From: CAVVKW01 sp963761705
GTDB taxonomy: Bacteria; Verrucomicrobiota; Verrucomicrobiia; Chthoniobacterales; JAATET01
Length of the DNA stretch: 64,000 bases
Direction of reading: 5' to 3'
Assembly: GCA_963761705.1 (NCBI GenBank)
Contig: CAVXHK010000001.1
Span: forward strand, 868,001-932,000
Part shown: positions 45,380 to 53,294 of the stretch, piece by piece
Layout: the number at the start of each line of letters is the position of its first letter
Numbering within the stretch: the stretch's first letter is position 1
The notes under the pieces: generated by a model
What the model was told of the DNA's origin: nothing
The model's database searches: none
What the model saw: only the letters and a program-made list of their open reading frames with translations
Translations under genes and position numbers: made by a program

Positions 45380-46309
45380 ATGATCAAGAAGTCCTTCCCC
45401 TCGCTGCTCAGCCGCCCGTTACTCGCTCTGACCGCTCTGTTTCTGTCCCTCGCCCCGGCGTTCGCCCAGGAGGCGACGGCGGAGGCCGCCGAAGCGTCAC
45501 CCGAGCAGATGAGCATCCTCGATACGATCCTTCATGGTGGACCACTCATCATCATGATCTGGATCAGCATTCTGGGTGTTTCGATCGTGATGGTCACTTT
45601 CATCATTCAGTTGTTTCTCAATCTCCGGGCCGAGAAGCTGCAGCCCAAAGCTTTGGTCGAGTCGTTGAGGGCGACCATCGAGGGCGGAAATTATCAGGAA
45701 GCCTGGGAAATCTCTCGGGCAAACAAGGCTTACATTGCGAACGTACTCGCAGGCTCCCTCGAGCGCCTCGGTCGCGGTAAGGAAGCGGTCGAGATTGCGA
45801 TCGCCGAGCACGGGATGCGGGAGGCTCAGACGATCAAAACGCAGAATAGTTACCTGTCGGTCATCGGAGTCATTGCGCCGATGATCGGGCTACTCGGGAC
45901 GGTCATCGGCATGATGGGTGCGTTCGCCGTCCTCGGTCAGTCGGGCGTGTCGGATCCGCGCGCATTGGCGTTGTCCATTGGTGAGGTGCTCATGGCGACC
46001 GCGAGCGGTCTCTTCATCGCAATTCCCGCGTTCATCTTTTATTACTTTTTCCGAAATCGGGCCACCGTGACGCTCGGCGACGCGGACGATACTCTTTTTC
46101 GACTGATCGAGGATATCCCCTACGACGAGCTCGGCGGCCTTCGGATCGGCGATAACTTTGCCGCCGGTGAAGGTGCGCCAGTCGATGGTGCCAATCAATC
46201 GCGTCGCGTCTCGATGGAGCTGACGACGAATTGCCCGGTCTGTAACGGCGCAATCACCCCGGGTCAGAATCCCTGCCCTCATTGCAACGCCACCCTCGAC
46301 TGGTCGTAG
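45380..46309 (+). CDS. ExbB/TolQ/MotA-family proton channel with C-terminal zinc ribbon
   Basis: The channel subunit uses the proton gradient to drive TonB- or Tol-type systems. ATG 45380 gives 309 residues with a cleavable-looking signal (to AFAQ), three membrane segments and the family core 'SVIGVIAPMIGLLGTVIGMMGAF'. Unusually it ends with a CxxC..CxxC zinc ribbon (Cys285, 288, 299, 302; NCPVCNGAI..CPHCNAT). Two ExbD genes follow with six- and 20-base gaps. Confidence 0.9.
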   Translation: MIKKSFPSLLSRPLLALTALFLSLAPAFAQEATAEAAEASPEQMSILDTILHGGPLIIMIWISILGVSIVMVTFIIQLFLNLRAEKLQPKALVESLRATIEGGNYQEAWEISRANKAYIANVLAGSLERLGRGKEAVEIAIAEHGMREAQTIKTQNSYLSVIGVIAPMIGLLGTVIGMMGAFAVLGQSGVSDPRALALSIGEVLMATASGLFIAIPAFIFYYFFRNRATVTLGDADDTLFRLIEDIPYDELGGLRIGDNFAAGEGAPVDGANQSRRVSMELTTNCPVCNGAITPGQNPCPHCNATLDWS

Positions 46310-46315
46310 AAGCGG

Positions 46316-46789
46316 ATGTCTGGAGCTGCCCCCAGCGGTCGATTAAAGAAGCGCGGTGTCCGAGCGCCGGAAGCCGAGGCTGAACCCGAGTTTCAGATCG
46401 CGCCAATGATCGACATCTTGCTCGTTCTGCTGGTCTTCTTCATGTCGATCAGTTCGACCGAAGTGCTGCAGTCGAATCAGGAGGTGAACCTTCCGGTCGC
46501 CAAAGCGGCAAAAGATTCCAAGAAGAACCCGGGACAAATCATCATCAACGTCACCTACAGCGCGATCAATGATGCGGTCGGAATCGAAGTTGACGAAATC
46601 AACTACCCCGATCCGGCCATGCTCATCGGAAAGATGCAGGCTGGGGTGAAGAATAATCCGCTCGTGCGGGTGCTCATCCGCGCAGACAAGGATGTGCGCT
46701 ACGAGTTTACGCGTCGGCTGCTCGAAGCAGTGGGCCAGGCCGGGATCGCGAACGTGACGTTCTCGGTCGTCGACAAGGAAGAAGGCTAG
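46316..46789 (+). CDS. ExbD/TolR-family biopolymer transport protein, first copy
   Basis: ExbD is the single-helix partner of ExbB. The 157-residue protein has a short cytoplasmic N-terminus, the core 'FQIAPMIDILLVLLVFFM' with the essential Asp, and a periplasmic domain ending 'VRVLIRADKDVRYEFTRRLLEAVGQAGIANVTFSVVDKEEG'. It is in frame and complete, unlike the copy that follows. Confidence 0.92.
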   Translation: MSGAAPSGRLKKRGVRAPEAEAEPEFQIAPMIDILLVLLVFFMSISSTEVLQSNQEVNLPVAKAAKDSKKNPGQIIINVTYSAINDAVGIEVDEINYPDPAMLIGKMQAGVKNNPLVRVLIRADKDVRYEFTRRLLEAVGQAGIANVTFSVVDKEEG

Positions 46790-46810
46790 AAAACATGAGG
46801 AACGACTAAG

Positions 46811-47228
46811 ATGGGTGGCGGTGGAGTATCAGAAGACGGGGATCCAGGATTCCAGATTGCGCCGATGGTGGACGTGGTGTTCGTATTGCTGCTGTTCTTC
46901 ATGGCAGCAGCGGGATCGCAGGTCATCGAGAAGGAACTCAACGTCAGCCTCCCGAGTGGTCAGTCGGCCTCCGGTCCAGGTGGTCCGCCGACGACACCGA
47001 TCATGGTCGAAGTGCGGGCTGATGGACACGTCGTCGTCAACAACAAGGACTACGGCACGGCAAAGGAGCTTCCCGGAGCTGCGGGTTTGGCTTAAAGACA
47101 CGATTGACCGCTTTGGTGGTAAGGATCCCGTGATCATTCAGCCGACCCCCGAGACCCGTCACGAGCGGATCATCGACGTTCTGAACGCGGCCTCGGCGTC
47201 CGGCGTGAAGAAGCTGACGTTCAGCTAG
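46811..47228 (+). pseudogene. ExbD/TolR-family protein, second copy, frameshifted
   Basis: The ATG at 46811 starts a normal ExbD: 'FQIAPMVDVVFVLLLFFMAAAG' with the membrane Asp, then 'KELNVSLPSGQ'. At the ccc of 47072-47074 the frame moves: without one C it reads on as 'ELPELRVWLKDTIDRFGGKDPVII', ending 'SGVKKLTFS' at 47228 with the normal ExbD C-terminus; with it, the frame ends at 47095. So the gene has one extra base or is decoded by +1 shifting. The first frame alone would lack most of the periplasmic domain. Confidence 0.8.
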
Positions 47229-47414
47229 GTCGGTCGAGCGCCACCGGCGAGTCGAGACCATCGGCAGCATGCCGATGCCACGGATCATTGACTTCCAGCC
47301 AATGGACTTCTTTGACGCAAGCGATCGGCTCAGCCGCGTCGTTGGCAAGCCAGCGCTTCACCCGTTGACAACAAAGCCGTCGCCAGAACCGGAAGGTAAG
47401 ACTCTCCGTCGACG

Positions 47415-48149
47415 CTACCAGTAGCCCCATTGCTGGGTCGCCATGATGTAGATGCCGAGTAGTAGATTCGTCACGGCGTGCGCCACGACGCAGGCGAGCA
47501 AGCTCTTCGTGCGAATTGCGATCCAGCCGAAGAAGACGCCGGTAATGAGTGCCGGGACGACGTCTGGTCCCCAGTGAACCGAGGCAAACGCAACCGCTAC
47601 GCCCCAGAAACTGAAATGCGTGTATTGGCCAAACGGAACCGAAGTGAAGTTCTCCTTGATCAAGTAGCGCTGCAGGAAGCCCCGCCAGAAGATCTCCTCG
47701 ATCAAAGGAACGACGATCACGAGTCGGAAAAAGCGTGCGATCACCGTGCCCCAGTAGAGCAACGGCGATTCCTCGAAAGCGGTTGGATCAAAACCGTCCA
47801 GCCGCTTGTCGAAGCCGAGGAACAGTTCCGGCGCGATCCAGAGAACGAGCACGAGGACACCAACGCCCACAGCGAGGGGCAGGGAACGCTGCGAGCCGAA
47901 GGAATACGTCCTCCAGTAAAAAAGCAGAGCCGCGGCGCAGGCGAGGGATTGAAGAGGATAGATCCAATACGCTGGTTCAGCGAGAAGGAGGGTCTTCGCG
48001 TCGGGCACCAGCATGTGAACGCCCGAGACGGCAGCGAGCCCGATCATGAAAATGATGAACGGAACCGTGTAGGCCATCAGCGAATGACGATCCGCTGGCT
48101 CGAGGGGTGGTCGAGACTCTGGGGCGGGGGACGGGGAATCTTTGGTCAT
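47415..48149 (-). CDS. CPBP-family (CAAX/type II) intramembrane glutamic protease
   Basis: The 244-residue membrane protein has about seven hydrophobic segments and the family motif EExxxR (Glu151-Glu152...Arg156 in 'LIEEIFWRGFLQRYL'), with the later FxxxH-type motif 'AFASVHWG' and 'HAVTNLLLGIY'. CPBP proteases process prenylated or peptide substrates in other organisms; the substrate here is unknown. Its ATG overlaps the uxaC stop (ATGA). Confidence 0.87.
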   Translation of the reverse strand: MTKDSPSPAPESRPPLEPADRHSLMAYTVPFIIFMIGLAAVSGVHMLVPDAKTLLLAEPAYWIYPLQSLACAAALLFYWRTYSFGSQRSLPLAVGVGVLVLVLWIAPELFLGFDKRLDGFDPTAFEESPLLYWGTVIARFFRLVIVVPLIEEIFWRGFLQRYLIKENFTSVPFGQYTHFSFWGVAVAFASVHWGPDVVPALITGVFFGWIAIRTKSLLACVVAHAVTNLLLGIYIMATQQWGYW

Positions 48150-49570
48150 GGCTTTGTCGGAGGCTCGTCAAAAAAACCAAAATAGCGCCGGGCGTTGCCG
48201 TAGCAGATGTCGGCGACGATGCCGCCGAGCCAGTCGAGGTCGTTCGGGAGTTCGCCCCGCTCGATGTCGTTGCCGATAAGATTGCAGAGGATCCGGCGGA
48301 AATATTCGTGGCGGGGGAAGGAGAGAAAACTGCGGCTGTCGGTGAGCATGCCGACGAAACGCGAGAGCAGCCCGAGGTTGGAAAGCGCGTTGATCTGTTC
48401 TTCCATGCCTTGTTTCTGATCGAGGAACCACCAGCCGGAACCGAACTGGATCTTCCCGGGCGTCGAACCGTCCTGAAAATTTCCGATCATCGTGCCGAGG
48501 ACGTAGTTATCTTTTGGGTTGAGGTTGTAGAGGATGGTTTTTGGTAGCTCGTCGTCCGTGTCGAGTCGGTCGAGAAATTGCGAAAGCGATCTGGCCTGTT
48601 CGGAGTCGCCGATGCTGTCGAAGCCGGTGTCCGGACCGAGTGAGCGGAGCATGCGGGTGTTGTTGCCGCGCTGAGCACCCAGGTGGAACTGCTGCGTCCA
48701 GCCCAGCTTCCGGTAAATGCGGCCGAGCTGGTCGAGCACGGAGATGGTAAAAATTTCCGCCTCGCGGCCGTCGACCTCTCCGCCGTCGAGACGCTTCGCC
48801 AGGGTGCGACCGGCTGCGGCCAGGTCGACCGTTCCGTCGGGAATCCGCTCCAAGCCATGGTCCGAGAGGCGGCCGCCGACCGAGTGAAAGAAATCGGCCC
48901 GGTTCTTCAGAGCGTCCAGCAGGTCGTCGAGAGACTTAATTGGGCGATCGAGGCGGGTGGCAAGCTGCTCGATGGCGGGGACAAAATTGGGACTCCCGAT
49001 CAGCAGAAACCGGTCGGGTCGGAAGGTTGGCAGCACCCGGGTGCTGCAGTCGTCCTTGCGGATGGCGTCGTGGTGCTCGAGCGAATCCGCCGGATCGTCG
49101 GTCGTGCAAACGAGCTCGACGTTCATCTTGCGCAACAGACCGCGGGTCGAAAATGCGGGCGTGTTTAGGAAAAACGACGCGCGGTCATAGATCGATTTCG
49201 CGGTGCGCGGGGTGAGTAGATCGCTGATGCCAAAGTAGCGTTTCAGCTCGAGATGGGTCCAGTGGTAGAGCGGATTGCGGACGGTGAAGGGAACCGTCTC
49301 CGCCCAAGCCTCGAACTTTGCGAATTCCTCGGCGTCGCCCGTGCAGAATTTTTCCGCGATCCCGTTCGTTCGCATCGCCCGCCACTTGTAGTGATCGCCC
49401 TCGAGCCAAGCGGTCGAGAGATTGGAAAATTGGCGGTCCGTCGCGATGTCGGCGGGCGACAGGTGGCAGTGGTAGTCGATGATCGGTTGGATCGCCGCTG
49501 AGCCGTGGTAGAGGCGACGGGCTGACTCCGTCTGGAGAAAAAAGTCCTTGTCGAGAAACGGGCGGATCAT
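48146..49570 (-). CDS. uxaC: Glucuronate/galacturonate isomerase UxaC
   Basis: UxaC interconverts D-glucuronate and D-fructuronate (or galacturonate and tagaturonate). The 474-residue enzyme starts 'MIRPFLDKDFFLQTESARRLYHG' and shows 'IIDYHCHLSPADIATDRQF', 'NPLYHWTHLELKRYFGI', 'LVCTTDDPADSLEHH' and 'MLTDSRSFLSFPRHEYFRRILCNLIG', all typical of the amidohydrolase-fold uronate isomerases. The mannonate-oxidoreductase gene lies upstream on the same strand. Confidence 0.97.
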   Translation of the reverse strand: MIRPFLDKDFFLQTESARRLYHGSAAIQPIIDYHCHLSPADIATDRQFSNLSTAWLEGDHYKWRAMRTNGIAEKFCTGDAEEFAKFEAWAETVPFTVRNPLYHWTHLELKRYFGISDLLTPRTAKSIYDRASFFLNTPAFSTRGLLRKMNVELVCTTDDPADSLEHHDAIRKDDCSTRVLPTFRPDRFLLIGSPNFVPAIEQLATRLDRPIKSLDDLLDALKNRADFFHSVGGRLSDHGLERIPDGTVDLAAAGRTLAKRLDGGEVDGREAEIFTISVLDQLGRIYRKLGWTQQFHLGAQRGNNTRMLRSLGPDTGFDSIGDSEQARSLSQFLDRLDTDDELPKTILYNLNPKDNYVLGTMIGNFQDGSTPGKIQFGSGWWFLDQKQGMEEQINALSNLGLLSRFVGMLTDSRSFLSFPRHEYFRRILCNLIGNDIERGELPNDLDWLGGIVADICYGNARRYFGFFDEPPTKP

Positions 49571-49725
49571 GGGTCTAACGTTCTTTTATGAAAGCAGGCA
49601 GCGAACGCCAATCGGGAAATCGGTTCGAAGCGGGGGTGGCGCCTCTTCCCAAAGTTCGCCTCGGGAGAACGAGGCACTTTTTACCGTTTTTAAGTTACGA
49701 CCAGCCCGGCGAAATTGAAAATGCT

Positions 49726-50550
49726 CTAGACCCCGCTGAAGGCGCTAAACCCACCGTCGACCGGGACAACGACGCCGGTCACAAAGCTCGCGGCGTCGCT
49801 GCAGAGCCAATGCAGGGCACCGAGAAGCTCGTCCGCCTCCCCGAAGCGCTTCATCGGAGTTTGCTGGACGATGGTTTCGCCCCGCGCCGTGAGGGTGCCG
49901 TCTTCGTTCGTGAGGAGCCGACGGTTCTGTTCGCCAATGAAAAAACCGGGTGCGATCGCGTTGACGCGGAGTCCGTCGCCAAATTTCGTAGCGAGTTCAA
50001 CGGCCATCCAGCGAGTGAAGTTGTCGACCGCCGCTTTCGATGCGGAATACCCGACCACCCGCGTGATCGCGCGGTTCGCTGCCATGGATGAGATGTTCAC
50101 CACCGCGCCTCGCCCAGCCTTGGCCATCACCTCGCCGAAAATCACCGACGGCAGGACCGTGCCGTCCAGATTGAGCCGGGTCACCCGCTCGAAGTCGGCG
50201 AGGTCGAGATCGAAGATCGTTTGGTCTGGGCCAATCGTAGCGCCCGGCATGTTACCGCCCGCCGCGTTGACGAGGATGTCGAGCTGTCCCCACTCGGAGA
50301 GCACCTTGTCGCGGCACGCGACCAAGGCTCCGCGATCCGTCACGTCCGCAACGAGGGCCAAGGCCGTTCCTCCGGCGTCCATGATCGCTTCGACGTGCGC
50401 GGTTACCCGATCCGCCGACCGACTCAGGATCCCGACCTTTACTCCAGCCCGCGCGAGGCTGCTCGCCATGGCCCCGCCGAGCGCACCAGCGCCTCCGGTG
50501 ATGATGGCAACGCGGTCGGAGAGAGCAAAAGAAGGTGCGGGTAGATTCAT
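49726..50550 (-). CDS. SDR-family oxidoreductase, probable D-mannonate (fructuronate) oxidoreductase
   Basis: A short-chain dehydrogenase of 274 residues: the NAD-binding 'ITGGAGALGGAMASSLARAG' is at 18-37, 'NAAGGNMPGAT' in the middle, and the catalytic YSASK follows 'ISSMAAN'. The SDR type with 'NMPGATIGPDQTIFDLD' is found with uronate isomerases and reduces fructuronate to mannonate. That reading rests on the neighbour uxaC; the fold itself is certain. A 155-base gap with a small hairpin separates it from uxaC. Confidence 0.82.
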   Translation of the reverse strand: MNLPAPSFALSDRVAIITGGAGALGGAMASSLARAGVKVGILSRSADRVTAHVEAIMDAGGTALALVADVTDRGALVACRDKVLSEWGQLDILVNAAGGNMPGATIGPDQTIFDLDLADFERVTRLNLDGTVLPSVIFGEVMAKAGRGAVVNISSMAANRAITRVVGYSASKAAVDNFTRWMAVELATKFGDGLRVNAIAPGFFIGEQNRRLLTNEDGTLTARGETIVQQTPMKRFGEADELLGALHWLCSDAASFVTGVVVPVDGGFSAFSGV

Positions 50551-50914
50551 CTGGCTCTTAAGGCACGAGGATTAAACGGGGATATCAAGCAAGATCAACC
50601 CTGCTGGGGCGGGAATCACCGCACGAAAGCAAAGGGTTGGGAGCGCTGCCAGAGCGACGTCTATCTTCCCGAGAACATGAGAAATACCTCGCCGTCGACG
50701 GCATCGACCGCGGCCTCGCTCCTCCGCGATTCGCGGGAGAAACCGTAAACTGAGCCACAACGCGCCAATTAAATGGCGCAACTGAGTCATGGTGGCGCAG
50801 TTTAACGTGATGAAAATCTGCCTGATTTGGGATCGCTTCGGTGTATCAAATTGAAGGCAAATGACTTAAGAAATATTTTCAGCGCTTGGAGCGGCGGCTG
50901 CGTCACAAGTTTGC
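50551..50914. promoter_or_regulatory. Divergent control region upstream of dnaK
   Basis: This 364-base gap holds no convincing gene. Near 50762-50799 there is a perfect inverted repeat gcgcca-attaaa-tggcgc and a second tggcgca copy (50774-50780 and 50793-50799, 19 bases apart), which could be regulator sites. A sigma-70-like promoter TTGAAG (50851-50856), 17 bases, TATTTT (50874-50879) lies 35 bases before dnaK. I do not see a CIRCE element. Confidence 0.45.
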
Positions 50915-52852
50915 ATGGCAAAAATTCTAGGTATCGATCTGGGAACAACGAACTCGTGCATGTCCGTGATGGAAGGTGGCGAGCCGGTGGTTCTCGAAAA
51001 CTCCGAGGGAGCGCGCACCACGCCCTCGGTCGTCGCATTTTCTAAATCCGGCGAGCGCCTCGTGGGGCAAGCGGCGAAGCGCCAGGCGATCACGAACCCA
51101 TCCAACACGATTTTTTCCGTGAAGCGCTTCATGGGCCGCAAGCACTCCGAACTCAAGGACGAGTTAGAGCGCGTCCCTTACAAGGTTGTCGCGGCGAAGA
51201 ACGGCGACGCCCACATCGAGGTCGAAGTCGGCGGCGAGCGCAAAGCGTTCAGTCCAGCGGAAATCTCGGCAATGATTCTTGGCAAACTCAAGGCCGACGC
51301 TGAATCCAAGCTCGGCGAGAAAATCACCCAGGCCGTCATCACGGTCCCCGCTTACTTCAACGACTCCGAGCGTAACGCGACGAAGGACGCGGGTAAAATT
51401 GCCGGCCTCGAGGTCCTGCGCATCATCAACGAGCCGACGGCAGCATCGCTCGCCTACGGTCTCGATAAGAAATCTGATGAAAAGATCGCCGTTTACGATC
51501 TTGGTGGCGGCACGTTCGACATCTCAGCTCTCGAGATTGGTGACGGCGTCTTTGAAGTCCTTGCGACCAATGGCGACACGCACCTCGGCGGCGACGATTG
51601 GGACAATCGCCTCATGGATTGGATCATCGACGAGTTCAAGAAGGACTCTGGGATCGACCTGAGCAAGCAGCCCGACGCGGTTCAGCGGATCAAGGAGGAG
51701 GCTGAAAAAGCGAAGATCGCTCTGTCCTCGACGCAGGAATACGAGATTAACCTTCCGTTCGTGACGGCCGACCAGACGGGTCCCAAGCACATCCAGAAGA
51801 AGCTCAGCCGCTCGAAGCTCGAGCAGCTCACCGACGATCTCTTTCAGCGCACGACCAAGCCGGTAAAGGATTGCTTGGGTGACGCGAAGTGGACCTCCGA
51901 CAACATCGATGAGCTCGTCCTCGTTGGCGGTATGACCCGCATGCCCAAGGTCGTCGAGACGGCCCGCGCCCTCGTCGGCAAGGAGCCCCACAAGGGAGTG
52001 AATCCAGATGAAGTTGTCGCCATCGGTGCGGCGATTCAGGGCGGCGTCCTCGCGGGTGACGTCAAGGACGTGCTCCTTCTCGACGTGAGTCCTCTGACCC
52101 TTGCCATCGAGACGGCAGGCGGTATCGCGACACCGATGATCCCACGCAACACGACAATCCCAACTCGCAAGTCGCAGATTTTCTCGACTTACAGCGACAA
52201 CCAACCGGGCGTCGAGATCAAGGTCCTCCAAGGTGAGCGTCCGCTCAGTCGCGACAACAAGCAGCTCGGTGTCTTCCACCTCGACGGCATCCCGCCGGCG
52301 CCGCGTGGCGTCCCGCAGATCGAGGTCACGTTTGACATCGATGCAAACGGCATTCTCCACGTGTCGGCCAAAGACACGGGCAGTGGTAAGGAGCAGAAAA
52401 TCTCCATCACCGGTTCGAGCGGACTCGACCCAGCGGAAGTTGAACGCCTTCAGAAGGAAGCCGAAAGGCATGCCGAAGACGATCGCAAGGCGAAAGAACT
52501 CATCGAGGTTCGCAACAACGCCGACAACCTCGCCTACCAGTGCGAGAAGCAGTTGGCCGACGCTGGCGACAAGATCGACGCAGCGGCTAAGCAGCCCGCA
52601 GAAGAGGCAATCGCGGCAGTCCGAGAAGCCCTCAAGAATGACGATGTCGACGCGATCAAGGCAGCTCACGAAGATCTCGAAAAGAAATTTCACGAGATCA
52701 GCGCCGAACTCTACAAGCAAGCTGCGGCCGAGGCAGGCCCGGCTGACGGAGCTGGAGCCTCGCCGGAAGGTGAGCCAGCACCGGAGGCGAAGAAAGATGA
52801 CGACGTCGTCGATGCCGATTTTGAAATGGTCGACGAGGACAAGAAATCCTAA
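50915..52852 (+). CDS. dnaK: Chaperone protein DnaK (Hsp70)
   Basis: Cytoplasmic ATP-dependent chaperone. The 645-residue protein begins 'MAKILGIDLGTTNSCMSVMEGG', has phosphate motifs 'VYDLGGGTFDISALEIGDG' and 'LVGGMTRMPKV', the substrate-binding domain ('LLDVSPLTLAIETAGG'), and ends in an acidic tail (EMVDEDKKS). It is of the DnaK type with the 'ARTTPSVVAF' insert. The gene is followed by groES after 97 bases; grpE and dnaJ are not next to it. Confidence 0.97.
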   Translation: MAKILGIDLGTTNSCMSVMEGGEPVVLENSEGARTTPSVVAFSKSGERLVGQAAKRQAITNPSNTIFSVKRFMGRKHSELKDELERVPYKVVAAKNGDAHIEVEVGGERKAFSPAEISAMILGKLKADAESKLGEKITQAVITVPAYFNDSERNATKDAGKIAGLEVLRIINEPTAASLAYGLDKKSDEKIAVYDLGGGTFDISALEIGDGVFEVLATNGDTHLGGDDWDNRLMDWIIDEFKKDSGIDLSKQPDAVQRIKEEAEKAKIALSSTQEYEINLPFVTADQTGPKHIQKKLSRSKLEQLTDDLFQRTTKPVKDCLGDAKWTSDNIDELVLVGGMTRMPKVVETARALVGKEPHKGVNPDEVVAIGAAIQGGVLAGDVKDVLLLDVSPLTLAIETAGGIATPMIPRNTTIPTRKSQIFSTYSDNQPGVEIKVLQGERPLSRDNKQLGVFHLDGIPPAPRGVPQIEVTFDIDANGILHVSAKDTGSGKEQKISITGSSGLDPAEVERLQKEAERHAEDDRKAKELIEVRNNADNLAYQCEKQLADAGDKIDAAAKQPAEEAIAAVREALKNDDVDAIKAAHEDLEKKFHEISAELYKQAAAEAGPADGAGASPEGEPAPEAKKDDDVVDADFEMVDEDKKS

Positions 52853-52948
52853 CCGACAGACCCTTCCAACCCTTTAGCAAAGCGTTCGCTGCGGGTTTCC
52901 GTGGCGGGCGATGTTAAAAAACCAAAACCAACAGAAAGAACACCCATT

Positions 52949-53242
52949 ATGGCAGCAACAATCAAACCCATCGGAGATCGCGTGCTCGTGAAGCCGCTCG
53001 AAGAAGGCGAAGTCAAAAAAGGCGGAATCATCATTCCCGACACCGCAAAAGAGAAGCCTCAGGAAGGTGAAGTCGTGGCCCTCGGCACCGGCAAGCTCGA
53101 CGACAACGGTAAGAAAGTCGAATTCACGGTGAAGAAGGGCGACAAAGTCCTCATCTCCAAATACGGCGGCACCGAAGTCAAATTCGATGGCGACAGCTAC
53201 CTCATCATGCGTGAGGACGACATCCTCGGCATCCTCGCCTAA
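52949..53242 (+). CDS. groES: Co-chaperonin GroES
   Basis: GroES caps the GroEL ring. ATG 52949 gives 97 residues: 'IKPIGDRVLVKPLEEGEVKKGGIIIPDTAKEKPQEG' and 'VEFTVKKGDKVLISKYGGTEVKFDGDSYLIMREDDILGIL' are the complete canonical sequence. A frame extends 48 bases further up but the family starts here. No CIRCE is visible before it. Confidence 0.97.
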   Translation: MAATIKPIGDRVLVKPLEEGEVKKGGIIIPDTAKEKPQEGEVVALGTGKLDDNGKKVEFTVKKGDKVLISKYGGTEVKFDGDSYLIMREDDILGILA

Positions 53243-53294
53243 GCATTAGGCCAAGTTACCAACAACTCAAAACGAACAACCAAAAACCAATACC

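Noticed and set aside
50572..50790. 72-aa minus-strand ORF upstream of dnaK
   Set aside because: No ribosome-binding site or recognisable pattern, and it covers the regulatory repeats; treated as non-coding.
52853..52948. Possible CIRCE element before groES
   Set aside because: tttagcaaagcgttcgctgc is only loosely similar; the TTAGCACTC-N9-GAGTGCTAA palindrome is absent here and before dnaK.
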